DNA of 64,000 nt from Rhodobacterales bacterium (GTDB taxonomy: Bacteria; Pseudomonadota; Alphaproteobacteria; Rhodobacterales; Rhodobacteraceae), in NCBI GenBank assembly GCA_002748265.1, contig PDRY01000013.1, forward strand, positions 248,001 through 312,000. Direction: 5' to 3'. The stretch's first letter is position 1, and each line of letters begins with the position of its first letter. The position numbers were made by a program, and so were the translations under genes. Positions 17,880-28,025 of the stretch are shown here, in pieces. The notes beneath the pieces are model-generated. The model saw only the letters and a list, made by a program, of their open reading frames with translations. It had not been told where the DNA came from and ran no database searches.

Positions 17880-17891
17880 AAGGGACAGGAT

Positions 17892-18932
17892 ATGGTGCAC
17901 TTCTTTACCGAAACCCTTACGGGCCAGGTCCTCTTGATCGTGCTGCAATGCCTTGCGGTGCTGGTTCCGCTGCTGGTGGCACTGGCCTTCCTGATGTATG
18001 CGGACCGCAAGGTATGGGCCGCCGTTCAGATGCGCAAAGGTCCGAACATTGTGGGCCCCTGGGGGCTGCTGCAGTCCTTTGCCGACTTCCTGAAATACAT
18101 CGTCAAGGAAATCACCGTGCCCGCCGGGGCGGACCGCGTGGTGTTCTTCCTGGCGCCGATGATCTCTTTGGTTCTCGCCTTCATCGCCTGGGCCGTGATT
18201 CCCTGGGCCGATGGCTGGGTGATCTCGGATATGAATGTGGCCATTCTCTATATCTTCGCGGTGTCCTCGCTTGAGGTCTACGGCGTGATCATGGGGGGCT
18301 GGGCGTCCAACTCCAAATATCCGTTCCTGGGCTCGCTGCGCTCTGCGGCGCAGATGATCTCCTATGAGGTGTCCATCGGGCTCATCATCATTGGCGTGAT
18401 CATCTCCACCGGGTCGATGAACTTTGGCGACATCGTGCGTGCGCAAGATGGCAACTGGGGCCTGTTCAACTGGTACTGGCTGCCGCACTTCCCGATGGTG
18501 TTCCTGTTCTTCATCTCGGCTCTGGCAGAAACCAACCGCCCGCCTTTCGATCTTCCCGAAGCGGAATCGGAGCTGGTGGCAGGCTATCAGGTGGAATACT
18601 CCTCCACCCCGTTCCTGCTGTTCATGATCGGAGAGCTGACCGCCGTCGTTCTGATGTGCGCTCTGACCTCGCTGCTGTTCTTCGGCGGCTGGCTGTCGCC
18701 CATCCCGTTCCTGCCCGATGGCGTGATCTGGATGGTGCTGAAGATGACCTTCTTCTTCTTCATCTTCGCGATGGTGAAGGCGATTACTCCGCGCTACCGC
18801 TACGACCAGCTGATGCGCCTGGGCTGGAAAGTGTTCCTGCCGATGTCGCTGGCCTGGGTTGTGATCGTGTCCTTCCTGGCGAAGTTCGAAGTGCTGGGCG
18901 GTTTCTGGGCCCGCTGGGCGATCGGGGGCTGA
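17892..18932 (+). CDS. nuoH: NADH-quinone oxidoreductase subunit H
   Basis: A 346-residue membrane subunit that forms part of the quinone-binding chamber at the junction of the two arms of complex I. Eight helices are predicted. Signature segments are [17 protein letters not shown] near the N-terminus and [23 protein letters not shown] (split here: [18 protein letters not shown]) in the loop lining the quinone site, plus FVKA-like [11 protein letters not shown] near the end. ATG at 17892 follows AAAGGGACAGG. Full length for the family. Confidence 0.97.
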   Translation: MVHFFTETLTGQVLLIVLQCLAVLVPLLVALAFLMYADRKVWAAVQMRKGPNIVGPWGLLQSFADFLKYIVKEITVPAGADRVVFFLAPMISLVLAFIAWAVIPWADGWVISDMNVAILYIFAVSSLEVYGVIMGGWASNSKYPFLGSLRSAAQMISYEVSIGLIIIGVIISTGSMNFGDIVRAQDGNWGLFNWYWLPHFPMVFLFFISALAETNRPPFDLPEAESELVAGYQVEYSSTPFLLFMIGELTAVVLMCALTSLLFFGGWLSPIPFLPDGVIWMVLKMTFFFFIFAMVKAITPRYRYDQLMRLGWKVFLPMSLAWVVIVSFLAKFEVLGGFWARWAIGG

Positions 18933-18933
18933 G

Positions 18934-19119
18934 ATGTCTGATCTGAAAACCGCGATCATCAACGCAAAATACATCGACCTGATGGATCTGGCCGGGTCTT
19001 TGGTGGCCGAGTTCGGAGAAGCCACCGGGGAACAGGGCATGGCCAGCCCCGAGGATCAGGCCATGGCCGCAGCGATCTTCCGCTGGGCCGCAGACCGTTA
19101 CGAGGAGGCCGCCGAATGA
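18934..19119 (+). CDS. Small helical protein encoded between nuoH and nuoI
   Basis: A 61-residue acidic, alanine-rich protein with no signal peptide or membrane helix: [20 protein letters not shown] followed by an acidic glycine-containing turn and a second helix ending [11 protein letters not shown]. Its start is one base after the nuoH stop and its TGA overlaps the nuoI ATG by four bases, so translation is coupled to both. I recognise no family. The position suggests a local complex I assembly or stability factor, but that is inference. Confidence 0.75.
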   Translation: MSDLKTAIINAKYIDLMDLAGSLVAEFGEATGEQGMASPEDQAMAAAIFRWAADRYEEAAE

Positions 19120-19613
19120 GCACTCAGATCGACTATGGCCGTGCGGCCGGGTATTTCCTGCTCAAGGATTTCATCGGGGGCTTCAAGCTGGGCTTGAAGT
19201 ACTTCTTCGCCCCCAAGGCGACGATCAACTACCCCCACGAAAAGGGCCCGCTGTCCCCGCGTTTCCGCGGTGAGCATGCGCTGCGCCGCTACCCCAACGG
19301 GGAAGAGCGCTGCATCGCCTGTAAGCTCTGTGAAGCGATCTGTCCGGCGCAGGCGATCACCATCGACGCCGAGCCGCGCGATGACGGCTCGCGCCGGACC
19401 ACCCGTTATGACATCGACATGACCAAATGCATCTATTGCGGCTTCTGCCAGGAAGCCTGCCCGGTGGATGCCATTGTCGAAGGCCCGAACTTCGAATTCT
19501 CGACCGAGACCCGCGAAGAGCTGTTCTACACCAAGGAGAAGCTCCTTGAGAACGGCGACCGCTGGGAGGCCGAGATTGCCCGCAACCTGGAAGCTGACGC
19601 GCCCTATCGCTGA
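19116..19613 (+). CDS. nuoI: NADH-quinone oxidoreductase subunit I
   Basis: A 165-residue ferredoxin-like subunit carrying the N6a and N6b 4Fe-4S clusters that pass electrons to N2. Two complete motifs are present: [12 protein letters not shown] (about residues 67-78) and [12 protein letters not shown] (about 107-118). The amphipathic N-terminal helix ([13 protein letters not shown]) lies on the membrane surface. ATG overlaps the preceding stop. Two carboxymuconolactone-decarboxylase-like genes separate it from nuoJ. Confidence 0.97.
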   Translation: MSTQIDYGRAAGYFLLKDFIGGFKLGLKYFFAPKATINYPHEKGPLSPRFRGEHALRRYPNGEERCIACKLCEAICPAQAITIDAEPRDDGSRRTTRYDIDMTKCIYCGFCQEACPVDAIVEGPNFEFSTETREELFYTKEKLLENGDRWEAEIARNLEADAPYR

Positions 19614-19622
19614 GGACCGACC

Positions 19623-20027
19623 TTGAGCCAGCCCACCCGCCAGCCCGACCCGATGGAGACCGGCCGCGAGATCGCGGAACGGCTCAATCCGGGTATCGAG
19701 GCGGCGCTGCGGGATCGCTATGAGCAATGGCTCCCCGGCGGCGTGGCGGACAGCGTGATCGGCCATGCCTGGGGGCAGGTCTATGCCCGTGAGGGGCTCG
19801 ATATGAAGACGCGGCACCTGGTGACCGTGGGCGCTCTGGCGGTGCTGGGCGGTCAGACCCGTCCGCAGCTCAAGGTGAATGTGGCAGGCGCTCTTCACGC
19901 CGGGGCCTCCCCGCGCGAGGTCTGTGAGGCCATCTTCCAGATGCAGCTTTACGGCGGGCTTCCGGCCATGATCAACGCGCTGAACGCCGCCATTGAAGTG
20001 TTCGAAGCTGAAGGGGTGTCCGCATGA
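19623..20027 (+). CDS. Carboxymuconolactone decarboxylase (CMD/AhpD-like) family protein 1
   Basis: A 134-residue all-helical CMD-family protein. The core [20 protein letters not shown] and the C-terminal [19 protein letters not shown] match the fold. The AhpD catalytic CxxC pair is absent, so a peroxidase-type thiol reaction is unlikely; the true decarboxylase also lacks this pair. It begins with TTG at 19623 after GAGG and its stop overlaps the next gene. Its place inside the nuo operon, with a second family member, corresponds to extra reading frames in the Paracoccus nqo cluster. Role unknown. Confidence 0.85.
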   Translation: MSQPTRQPDPMETGREIAERLNPGIEAALRDRYEQWLPGGVADSVIGHAWGQVYAREGLDMKTRHLVTVGALAVLGGQTRPQLKVNVAGALHAGASPREVCEAIFQMQLYGGLPAMINALNAAIEVFEAEGVSA

Positions 20028-20431
20028 GCGATCAGAACCCTTTTGATGCCATGATGCAGATGGGCCAGGACTGGGCGCGCGCGCTCAACCCCGCGCTTGG
20101 AAGCTTCATGCCGCAGGTCGAGAAGCTTTGGCCGACCATGCCGAAAGAGTGGATGGAGACGGTGATGGGCAAGACCTTCAATCCTGAAGGTCTGGATGCC
20201 AAGACCCGGATGCTTCTGACTCTGGCCGGGATGACCATGCAGGGCGTGCCGGCCGAGCCCGCCTTCCGCGCTGCCGTGCGCCACGCGCGCGAAGCCGGAG
20301 CAACGAAACAGGAGATCGCAGAAGCGATCGGGCAGATGGGGCTGTTCGCGGGCGTTCCCGCGATGTCCCGCGCTCTGCAAATGGCGCAAACCGCGCTGAG
20401 CGAAGACGACGAGGGGGAGCCCCGCACATGA
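20024..20431 (+). CDS. Carboxymuconolactone decarboxylase (CMD/AhpD-like) family protein 2
   Basis: A 135-residue paralogue of the preceding gene. Shared core: [20 protein letters not shown] and [22 protein letters not shown]. An N-terminal extension rich in methionine ([19 protein letters not shown]) resembles helical packing segments. No CxxC is present. ATGA overlaps tie it both to the first CMD gene and to nuoJ. The two proteins may form a hetero-oligomer, since CMD proteins commonly assemble as trimers or hexamers; this is inference. Confidence 0.84.
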   Translation: MSDQNPFDAMMQMGQDWARALNPALGSFMPQVEKLWPTMPKEWMETVMGKTFNPEGLDAKTRMLLTLAGMTMQGVPAEPAFRAAVRHAREAGATKQEIAEAIGQMGLFAGVPAMSRALQMAQTALSEDDEGEPRT

Positions 20432-21027
20432 CCTTTTTCTTCTATCTCTTTGCGATTTCGACCCTGACGGGCGGTCTGATGACCGTGGTCAGCCGTAATC
20501 CGGTCCATTCGGTGCTGTGGCTGATCCTGGCCTTCATCTCGTCGGCCGGGCTCTTCGTGATGCTGGGGGCGGAGTTCATCGCGATGCTGATGATGATCGT
20601 CTATGTCGGCGCGGTCGCGGTGCTGTTCCTCTTCGTGGTCATGATGCTGGATGTCGATTTTGCGGAGCTCAAGGGCGAGATGGCCAAATACATGCCTCTG
20701 GCGCTGCTGATCGGGGTCATCATCCTGCTGCAACTGGGCATGGCCTTTGGCGCCTGGAGCTTTGCCGACGGGGCCGAAGCGGCCCGCCAGGCGGCAACGC
20801 CCGAAGGTCTGGGCAATGCGCAGGCTCTGGGGATGCTGCTCTATGACCAGTATTTCTTCGCTTTCCAGATGTCGGGTCTGATCCTGCTGGTCGCCATGAT
20901 CGGCGCCATCGTTCTGACCCTGCGGCATCGCAAGGACATCAAACGCCAGAACGTGCTGGCGCAGCTTTACCGCGACCCGGCAACGGCGATGGAGCTGAAA
21001 GACGTGAAACCGGGGCAGGGGCTATAA
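20428..21027 (+). CDS. nuoJ: NADH-quinone oxidoreductase subunit J
   Basis: A 199-residue membrane subunit with five predicted helices. The ND6-like segment [28 protein letters not shown], read in two pieces here ([20 protein letters not shown] and [11 protein letters not shown]), contains the pi-bulge helix that links quinone chemistry to proton movement. ATG at 20428 overlaps the CMD2 stop. Ends two bases before nuoK. Confidence 0.96.
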   Translation: MTFFFYLFAISTLTGGLMTVVSRNPVHSVLWLILAFISSAGLFVMLGAEFIAMLMMIVYVGAVAVLFLFVVMMLDVDFAELKGEMAKYMPLALLIGVIILLQLGMAFGAWSFADGAEAARQAATPEGLGNAQALGMLLYDQYFFAFQMSGLILLVAMIGAIVLTLRHRKDIKRQNVLAQLYRDPATAMELKDVKPGQGL

Positions 21028-21029
21028 AG

Positions 21030-21335
21030 ATGATCGGACTTGAACACTATCTTGGCGTCGCAGCGGCGCTATTCGTGATCGGGATTTTTGGGCTGTTCCT
21101 GAACCGCAAGAACGTCATCATCCTGCTGATGTCCATTGAACTGATGCTCTTGAGCGTGAACATCAACTTCGTGGCCTTTTCGAGCTACCTCAACGACATG
21201 GCCGGGCAGGTCTTTACCCTGTTCGTGCTCACCGTCGCTGCTGCCGAAGCCGCGATCGGGCTGGCCATTCTGGTCTGCTTCTTCCGCAACCGGGGCACGA
21301 TCGACGTTGAAGACGTCAACGTGATGAAGGGCTAA
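21030..21335 (+). CDS. nuoK: NADH-quinone oxidoreductase subunit K
   Basis: A 101-residue, three-helix subunit homologous to ND4L. The two membrane-embedded glutamates of the family are present in [17 protein letters not shown] and [20 protein letters not shown] at 21030; nuoL follows five bases after the stop. Standard family length. Confidence 0.97.
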   Translation: MIGLEHYLGVAAALFVIGIFGLFLNRKNVIILLMSIELMLLSVNINFVAFSSYLNDMAGQVFTLFVLTVAAAEAAIGLAILVCFFRNRGTIDVEDVNVMKG

Positions 21336-21340
21336 GAGAC

Positions 21341-23515
21341 ATGGAACAAATCACTCTCTTCGCACCATTGTTCGGCGCGATCATCGGCGGCTTTGGCCAC
21401 AAGATGATCGGGGATCGCGGCGCCATGTGGATCACCACGGGGCTCCTGTTCCTCGCTTGCGCGTTCTCCTGGATCCTGTTCCTGGATTTCGACGGCGTGA
21501 CCCGCCAGATCCATGTGCTGGATTTCATCCAGTCGGGCACGCTGGACACGTCCTGGTCGATCCGTCTGGACCGGCTGACGACCATCATGCTGATCGTGGT
21601 GACGACCGTCTCGGCGCTCGTGCACCTCTACAGCTTCGGCTACATGGCCCATGACGACAACTTCCGCGATGGCGAGAGCTACAAGGCGCGGTTCTTTGCG
21701 TATTTGTCGTTCTTCACCTTTGCGATGCTGATGCTGGTGACCTCGGACAACCTCGTCCAGATGTTCTTCGGCTGGGAAGGCGTGGGGCTCGCCTCGTATC
21801 TTCTGATCGGCTTCTATTTCCGCAAGGACAGCGCCAATGCCGCGTCGATGAAAGCGTTCATCGTCAACCGGGTGGGCGACTTTGGCTTCGCTTTGGGCAT
21901 CTTTGCCCTGTTCCTTCTGACCGACAGCATCCGCTTTGACGATATCTTCGCCATGGCGCCGCAACTGGCCGAAACCAATCTGCATTTCCTGTGGACGGAC
22001 TGGAACGCGGCCAACCTGATCGGCGTTCTGCTGTTCATCGGTGCGATGGGGAAATCGGCGCAGCTGTTCCTGCACACCTGGTTGCCGGACGCGATGGAAG
22101 GCCCGACCCCGGTGTCGGCGCTGATCCACGCCGCGACCATGGTGACGGCGGGGGTTTTCCTTGTCTGCCGGATGTCGCCCATCTATGAATTCGCGCCGCA
22201 CGCGCAGCAGATGATTGTGTTCATCGGCGCATCGACCGCGTTCTTTGCCGCGACCGTGGGGCTGGTGCAGACCGACATCAAGCGCGTCATCGCCTACTCC
22301 ACCTGTTCGCAGCTGGGCTACATGTTCGTGGCGGCAGGCGTTGGCGTCTACTCGGTCGCCATGTTCCACCTGCTGACCCACGCCTTCTTCAAGGCGATGC
22401 TGTTCCTTGGGGCCGGTTCGGTCATCCACGGGATGCATCACGAGCAGGACATGATGAACTATGGTGGCCTGCGCAAGAAACTGCCTGTGACCTTCTGGAT
22501 CATGCTGATCGGCACGCTGGCCATCACCGGGGTGGGCATCCCGCTCACCACCATCGGCTTTGCCGGGTTCCTGTCCAAAGACGCGATCATCGAGAGCGCC
22601 TTTGCCGGTGGCACCGCCTATGCCTTCTGGCTGCTGGTGATTGCCGCTGCCATGACCAGCTTCTACAGCTGGCGCCTGATGTTCCTGACCTTCTGGGGCA
22701 AGCCGCGCGGCAACAAGCACACCCACGAGCACGCCCATGAAAGCCCGACCGTCATGCTGGTGCCGCTCTATGTGCTGGCTGTGGGGGCGATCTTCTCGGG
22801 CATGGTGTTCTACAAGCCCTTCTTTGGCGATCACCACGCGGTGACGGAGTTCTTCCACATGGAAGCCCATGGCGATGCCCATGGTGACGCGGCCCATGGC
22901 GATGACCATGCTGCTGCCACCGAAGCCGCCACCGATACCCATGGAGGCGATCATGCCACGGCCGCCGAGGCCGGGCATGGCGAAGGGGATCACGCCGCAG
23001 CTATGGCCGATGACGGCCATGCCGCTATGGCGGATGGCCACGAGACGGAGGCGCATGCCTCCCCCTACGGCGCCATCTTCATGGCGGAGGACAACCACGT
23101 TCTCGATGAGGCCCACCACGCGCCGAAATGGGTGAAGGTGTCGCCCTTCATCGCGATGGTTCTGGGCTTCCTGCTGGCGTTCCAGATGTATATCCGCCGC
23201 CCGGATTGGCCCGCCAAGCTGGCCGAGAACCAGGCGCCGCTCTACCGCTTCCTCAAGAACAAGTGGTATTTCGACGAAATCTACGACGCGATCTTCGTGC
23301 GTCCCGCCCAGGCTCTTGGCCGTTTCCTTTGGAAGAAGGGTGATGGCGCTGTGATCGACGGCGGGATCAACGGGCTGGCCATGGGGGCGGTGCCCTTCAT
23401 CACCCGGATGATCAACCGGGCCCAGTCGGGCTACGTCTTCCACTACGCTTTCGCCATGGTCTTGGGGATCACGATCCTCCTGATCTGGATGACCCTTGCC
23501 GGAGGGGCGAACTGA
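21341..23515 (+). CDS. nuoL: NADH-quinone oxidoreductase subunit L with a histidine-rich insert
   Basis: A 724-residue antiporter-like proton-pumping subunit, longer than the E. coli protein (613 residues). Conserved parts include [18 protein letters not shown], the [20 protein letters not shown] pump motif and the [14 protein letters not shown] helix. Extra length comes mainly from residues about 460-592, a loop dense in histidine, aspartate and alanine ([25 protein letters not shown] and similar). The C-terminal lateral helix and last membrane helix follow. The insert falls between conserved membrane segments and could bind metal ions. Overlaps nuoM by one base. Confidence 0.96.
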   Translation: MEQITLFAPLFGAIIGGFGHKMIGDRGAMWITTGLLFLACAFSWILFLDFDGVTRQIHVLDFIQSGTLDTSWSIRLDRLTTIMLIVVTTVSALVHLYSFGYMAHDDNFRDGESYKARFFAYLSFFTFAMLMLVTSDNLVQMFFGWEGVGLASYLLIGFYFRKDSANAASMKAFIVNRVGDFGFALGIFALFLLTDSIRFDDIFAMAPQLAETNLHFLWTDWNAANLIGVLLFIGAMGKSAQLFLHTWLPDAMEGPTPVSALIHAATMVTAGVFLVCRMSPIYEFAPHAQQMIVFIGASTAFFAATVGLVQTDIKRVIAYSTCSQLGYMFVAAGVGVYSVAMFHLLTHAFFKAMLFLGAGSVIHGMHHEQDMMNYGGLRKKLPVTFWIMLIGTLAITGVGIPLTTIGFAGFLSKDAIIESAFAGGTAYAFWLLVIAAAMTSFYSWRLMFLTFWGKPRGNKHTHEHAHESPTVMLVPLYVLAVGAIFSGMVFYKPFFGDHHAVTEFFHMEAHGDAHGDAAHGDDHAAATEAATDTHGGDHATAAEAGHGEGDHAAAMADDGHAAMADGHETEAHASPYGAIFMAEDNHVLDEAHHAPKWVKVSPFIAMVLGFLLAFQMYIRRPDWPAKLAENQAPLYRFLKNKWYFDEIYDAIFVRPAQALGRFLWKKGDGAVIDGGINGLAMGAVPFITRMINRAQSGYVFHYAFAMVLGITILLIWMTLAGGAN

Positions 23516-25068
23516 TGCAGAACCTTCTTTCGATCGTCACCTTCCTGCCCGCGATTGCGGCGGCCATCCTGGCGCTGTTCCTGCGCGGGGATGACGAGGC
23601 GGCGCAGCGCAATGCCAAGATGGTGGCCCTGGTGGCCACGCTGGCGACCTTTGCCGTGTCGCTCTTCATCCTGGCGCAGTTCGATCCGGCCGATACCGGC
23701 TTCCAGATGGTGGAAGAGCGCGAATGGCTCGCCGGTCTGAAATACAAGATGGGCGTGGACGGGATCAGCGTGCTGTTCGTCATGCTGACCACGTTCCTCA
23801 TGCCGCTGACCATCTGGTCCGCCTGGGGCGTGACCTCCCGCGTCAAGGAATACATGATCGCGTTCCTCTTGCTTGAGACGCTCATGCTGGGCGTGTTCAT
23901 GGCGCTCGATCTGGTGTTGTTCTACCTCTTCTTCGAAGCGGGTCTGATCCCGATGTTCCTGATCATCGGGATCTGGGGCGGGCAGAACCGGATCTATGCC
24001 GCGTTCAAGTTCTTCCTCTACACCTTCCTTGGCTCCGTGCTGATGCTGGTCGCGATGGTCGCCATGTTCGCGGATGCAGGCACGACCGACATCCCGACGC
24101 TGCTGATGCATGAATTCTCGACCGGTCCGATCACGATCCTGGGCTGGCAGATCATGGGCGGTGCGCAGGTGCTGATGTGGCTCGCCTTCTTTGCCTCCTT
24201 CGCGGTGAAGATGCCGATGTGGCCGGTGCACACCTGGCTGCCCGATGCCCACGTGCAGGCGCCGACGGCGGGCTCCGTGGTGCTGGCGGCGATCTTGCTG
24301 AAGATGGGCGGCTACGGCTTCCTGCGCTTCTCGCTGCCGATGTTCCCGGTGGCCTCCGAGATCCTGGCCCCGTTCGTCTTGTGGCTGTCGGCCATCGCCG
24401 TGGTCTACACCTCGCTCGTGGCGCTCGTGCAGGAGGACATGAAGAAGCTGATCGCCTATTCGTCCGTCGCGCATATGGGCTTTGTGACCATGGGCATCTT
24501 TGCGATGAACCAGCAGGGTCTGGATGGCGCGATCTTCCAGATGCTGTCTCACGGCTTCATCTCGGGCGCGCTCTTCCTCTGCGTCGGGGTCATCTATGAC
24601 CGTATGCACACCCGCGAGATCGACGCCTATGGCGGGCTCGTGAACCGGATGCCGGCCTATGCGCTGATCTTCATGTTCTTCACCATGGCCAATGTCGGCC
24701 TGCCCGGCACCTCGGGCTTTGTGGGTGAATTCCTGACGATGATGGGCGCCTTCAAGGCGAACACCTGGGTGGCCGCTGTGGCCGCGACGGGTGTCATCTT
24801 CTCGGCAGGCTACGCGCTTTGGCTTTACCGCCGGGTCGTCTTTGGCGATCTGATCAAGGAGAGCCTGAAAACCATCACCGACATGACCACGCGCGAGAAA
24901 CTGATCTTCGCGCCGCTGGTCGTGATGACGCTGTGGCTGGGGGTCTATCCTTCCGCCGTGACGAACATCATCGGCCCGTCGGTGGAAAATCTTCTGACCC
25001 ATGTCACCGCCGCTCAGGAGGCTTACGCCCCTGCGGGTGAGGGCCTGGCCCAAGTGGAGACGCACTGA
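23515..25068 (+). CDS. nuoM: NADH-quinone oxidoreductase subunit M
   Basis: A 517-residue antiporter-like subunit with about fourteen helices. Signature parts are [18 protein letters not shown], the [20 protein letters not shown] motif with its pumping residues, and [18 protein letters not shown] overlaps the nuoL stop by one base and its own stop overlaps nuoN. Full length for the family. Confidence 0.97.
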   Translation: MQNLLSIVTFLPAIAAAILALFLRGDDEAAQRNAKMVALVATLATFAVSLFILAQFDPADTGFQMVEEREWLAGLKYKMGVDGISVLFVMLTTFLMPLTIWSAWGVTSRVKEYMIAFLLLETLMLGVFMALDLVLFYLFFEAGLIPMFLIIGIWGGQNRIYAAFKFFLYTFLGSVLMLVAMVAMFADAGTTDIPTLLMHEFSTGPITILGWQIMGGAQVLMWLAFFASFAVKMPMWPVHTWLPDAHVQAPTAGSVVLAAILLKMGGYGFLRFSLPMFPVASEILAPFVLWLSAIAVVYTSLVALVQEDMKKLIAYSSVAHMGFVTMGIFAMNQQGLDGAIFQMLSHGFISGALFLCVGVIYDRMHTREIDAYGGLVNRMPAYALIFMFFTMANVGLPGTSGFVGEFLTMMGAFKANTWVAAVAATGVIFSAGYALWLYRRVVFGDLIKESLKTITDMTTREKLIFAPLVVMTLWLGVYPSAVTNIIGPSVENLLTHVTAAQEAYAPAGEGLAQVETH

Positions 25069-26504
25069 TGATCGGACCTTCGCTGCAACTCATCCTGCCC
25101 GAGATCATCCTCGCGCTCAGCTCCATGCTGCTGCTGCTGGTGGCCGTGTACACGGGGAAGGACCGGCTCGCGGCCGTTATCCTGTGGATCATGGCGACGA
25201 TCTTCGTCGCGCTCGGTCTGTGGATCGCCTTCGGGGACGTAGAGCCCGCCACCGCCTTCAACGGCATGGTCGTGGTGGACGGCTTTGCCCGCTTCGCCAA
25301 GGTGACGATCCTTCTGTCCGCCGCCGCCGTTCTGGTGATGTCGGAGCGCTACATGGTCGAACGCGATCTGCTGCGCTTTGAATACCCGATCCTCGTCGGC
25401 CTGGCCGTGGTGGGCATGATGCTCATGGTCTCCGCCGGAGACCTGATCGCGCTCTACATGGCGTTGGAGCTGCAATCGCTTGCGCTCTATGTCGTCGCGT
25501 CCCTGCGCCGCGACAGCGTGAGATCGACGGAGGCCGGTCTGAAATACTTCGTGCTGGGCGCGCTGTCCTCGGGCCTGCTGCTCTATGGCGCGTCGCTCAC
25601 CTATGGCTTTGCGGGCACCACGCAGTTCGCGGGCATCCTCGACGCCGTCGGCGGAGAGATCAGCCTTGGCCTTCTCTTCGGGCTGGTCTTCGTGCTGGCC
25701 GGTCTGGCCTTCAAGGTCTCGGCCGCCCCGTTCCACATGTGGACGCCGGACGTTTACGAAGGCTCGCCCACGCCGGTCACGGCCTTCTTCGCCACCGCTC
25801 CGAAAGTGGCGGCCATGGCGCTGCTCGCCCGGGTCGTGCATGACGCCTTTGGCGGGGTCGTCGGGGACTGGCAGCAGATCCTTGGCCTGCTTGCCGTGCT
25901 GTCGATGTTCGTCGGTGCCTTTGCCGCGATCGGCCAGACCGACATCAAGCGCCTGATGGCCTATTCCTCCATCGCCCATATGGGCTTTGCCCTTCTGGGC
26001 CTCGCCGCCGGGACCGCGTTCGGCGTGCAGGCGATGCTGATCTACATGGCCATCTATGTGACCATGAATATCGGCACTTTCGCTTTCATCCTGTCGATGG
26101 AGCGCGACGGCCACGAGGTGTCCGACATTGCCTCACTGGGCGGTTACGCCGCCCGTGAGCCGCTCAAGGCGCTCGCCGTTCTGGTGCTGATGTTCTCGCT
26201 GGCTGGCGTGCCGCCGCTGGTGGGCTTCTTCGGTAAGTTCTACGTGCTGCGCGCGGCCTATGACGCCGGGCTGGTCTGGCTGGCGGTGGCTGGTGTGATC
26301 GCCTCCGTGATCGGGGCGTTCTACTACCTGCGCATCGTCTACCTCATGTATTTCGGCGAGGACGCCGAGCCGCTGGATCAAGGCACCGCGCCCGCCGTTT
26401 GGGTGTGCCTGGTCGGTGCGGCGGTCGTGATGGTGATCGGTGTCGTGAACCTCTTTGGGGTTGAGCCTTCCGCCGCTGCCGCGGCTGCGCAACTTGTCAA
26501 CTGA
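25068..26504 (+). CDS. nuoN: NADH-quinone oxidoreductase subunit N
   Basis: A 478-residue antiporter-like subunit. Typical segments are [17 protein letters not shown], the [20 protein letters not shown] motif, and [18 protein letters not shown]. It is the last complex I subunit of the operon. Its final codons overlap the proposed start of birA. Family length is normal. Confidence 0.97.
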   Translation: MIGPSLQLILPEIILALSSMLLLLVAVYTGKDRLAAVILWIMATIFVALGLWIAFGDVEPATAFNGMVVVDGFARFAKVTILLSAAAVLVMSERYMVERDLLRFEYPILVGLAVVGMMLMVSAGDLIALYMALELQSLALYVVASLRRDSVRSTEAGLKYFVLGALSSGLLLYGASLTYGFAGTTQFAGILDAVGGEISLGLLFGLVFVLAGLAFKVSAAPFHMWTPDVYEGSPTPVTAFFATAPKVAAMALLARVVHDAFGGVVGDWQQILGLLAVLSMFVGAFAAIGQTDIKRLMAYSSIAHMGFALLGLAAGTAFGVQAMLIYMAIYVTMNIGTFAFILSMERDGHEVSDIASLGGYAAREPLKALAVLVLMFSLAGVPPLVGFFGKFYVLRAAYDAGLVWLAVAGVIASVIGAFYYLRIVYLMYFGEDAEPLDQGTAPAVWVCLVGAAVVMVIGVVNLFGVEPSAAAAAAQLVN

Positions 26505-27249
26505 TCACGACATCTGGGGCCTTTGGCCCGAGGAGCATGATCGGGTCTTCCTGCGCGAAGTCGATAGCACCATGGCCGAGGCGGCTCGGATCGCCCCGGC
26601 TCTGACCCGCCCGACCTGGATCGTGGCCGAACGCCAGACCGCAGGTCGGGGCCGCCAGGGGCGGGCCTGGGCGGATGGCGCGGGCAATCTGATGGCGACG
26701 CTGGTCTACCGCCCCGACGCCGCCCCAGCCGAGGCCGCCAAACGCAGCTTCATGGCCGCCAATGCGGTGTTCGAGGCGCTAGCCCTTTATCTCGACCGCA
26801 ATCGCCTGGCCAAGAAATGGCCCAATGACGTGCTGCTGGATGGCGGTAAGGTCGCGGGGCTGCTGCTGGAGGCCTCGGGTGTAGGGCCCAAGGTGGACTG
26901 GCTTGCGATTGGCATCGGTGTGAACCTCGTCTCCGCGCCCGAGATCGAAGCGGCCTTCGCCCCCGTGAGCCTGACCGGGCAGGGGGTGGCCGCGCCCGAC
27001 CCGCGCCGCCTTCTCTCAGAAATCGCGAGCAACATCGCGACCGAGGAACGGATGTGGGCGGAGCTTGGCTTTGGCCGCATCCGCCGTGACTGGCTGCGCG
27101 ACGCCGCCCGCCTGGGCGAGGTCATCACCGCCCGCACCGCGCGCGAAGAGGTCACCGGCACCTTCGACAGCATCGACGAAGAGGGCAATCTTGTCCTCAT
27201 CACCGGCGCGGGACCGCGCCTCATATCCGCAGGGGAGGTGTTTTTCTGA
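26494..27249 (+). CDS. birA: Biotin--[acetyl-CoA-carboxylase] ligase
   Basis: A 251-residue biotin protein ligase without the N-terminal helix-turn-helix of E. coli BirA, so a ligase but probably not a repressor. Catalytic features are [10 protein letters not shown], the [15 protein letters not shown] biotinyl-AMP loop and the [19 protein letters not shown] core; an SH3-like C-terminal domain ends ISAGEVFF. No ATG is available: TTG at 26494 overlaps nuoN by 11 bases, and a TTG at 26455 is an alternative. Neither has a strong ribosome-binding site, so coupling to nuoN translation is likely. The same nuoN-birA order is known from Paracoccus. Confidence 0.9.
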   Translation: MSTDHDIWGLWPEEHDRVFLREVDSTMAEAARIAPALTRPTWIVAERQTAGRGRQGRAWADGAGNLMATLVYRPDAAPAEAAKRSFMAANAVFEALALYLDRNRLAKKWPNDVLLDGGKVAGLLLEASGVGPKVDWLAIGIGVNLVSAPEIEAAFAPVSLTGQGVAAPDPRRLLSEIASNIATEERMWAELGFGRIRRDWLRDAARLGEVITARTAREEVTGTFDSIDEEGNLVLITGAGPRLISAGEVFF

Positions 27250-28025
27250 TGCTTCTGGCCATCGACACCGGCAACACCAACACCGTGTTCACCGTCTTCG
27301 ACAAAGCGCGCAACAGCGTCGCTACATGGCGCACGGCGACCGAACATCAGCGCACGGCGGATCAGTATTTCGTCTGGCTCTCCACCCTGATGGAGGCCAA
27401 GGGCATTGAGTTCGACATCAACGAGGTGATCATCTCCTCGACCGTGCCGCGCGTGGTGTTCAACCTGCGTGTCTTTGCTGACCGCTACTGCAACTGCCGC
27501 CCGGTGGTGGTGGGCAAGCCCGACTGCGCTCTGCCGGTGGCCCCGCGAGTCGATCCGGGGGCAGGGGTGGGCCCCGACCGGCTGGCCAATGCGGCGGGGG
27601 CGTTTGATCGCCATGGCGGCGACGTGATCGTTGTGGATTTCGGCACCGCGACCAATTTCGACGTGGTGGCCGAAGACGGCGCTTATGTCGGCGGCATCAT
27701 TGCTCCGGGGGTGAACCTGTCGCTGGAGGCGCTGCATATGGGGGCCGCGGCTCTGCCTCATGTGGACATCACCCGCCCGGAGCGCGTGATCGGCACCAAC
27801 ACCGTCGCCTGCATCCAATCCGGGGTCTATTGGGGCTACACGGGCCTTATTCAAGGGTTGATCGCCCGGATCAAAACCGAATATGACCGCCCGATGAAAG
27901 TCGTCGGCACCGGGGGGCTCGCGCCCCTGTTTGCCCAAGGCGAAGACCTGTTCGACGTGATCGAAGACGATCTCACCATGCACGGCCTGACCGTGATCCA
28001 CCGTTTCAACAAGGAAACCGCATGA
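27249..28025 (+). CDS. coaX: Type III pantothenate kinase
   Basis: A 258-residue ASKHA-fold kinase that phosphorylates pantothenate in the first step of coenzyme A synthesis. Motifs: DTGNTNTVF at the N-terminus, the GPDRLANAAGAF catalytic segment and DFGTATNFDVV, followed by the GGIIAPGVNLS loop. ATG at 27249 overlaps the birA stop by one base; its stop overlaps rnj by four bases. Confidence 0.95.
   Translation: MLLAIDTGNTNTVFTVFDKARNSVATWRTATEHQRTADQYFVWLSTLMEAKGIEFDINEVIISSTVPRVVFNLRVFADRYCNCRPVVVGKPDCALPVAPRVDPGAGVGPDRLANAAGAFDRHGGDVIVVDFGTATNFDVVAEDGAYVGGIIAPGVNLSLEALHMGAAALPHVDITRPERVIGTNTVACIQSGVYWGYTGLIQGLIARIKTEYDRPMKVVGTGGLAPLFAQGEDLFDVIEDDLTMHGLTVIHRFNKETA

Noticed and set aside
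21332-23443. 703-residue open frame opposite nuoL
   Set aside because: Antisense shadow of nuoL; rich in His, Arg and Gln with no recognisable family, while nuoL is certain.
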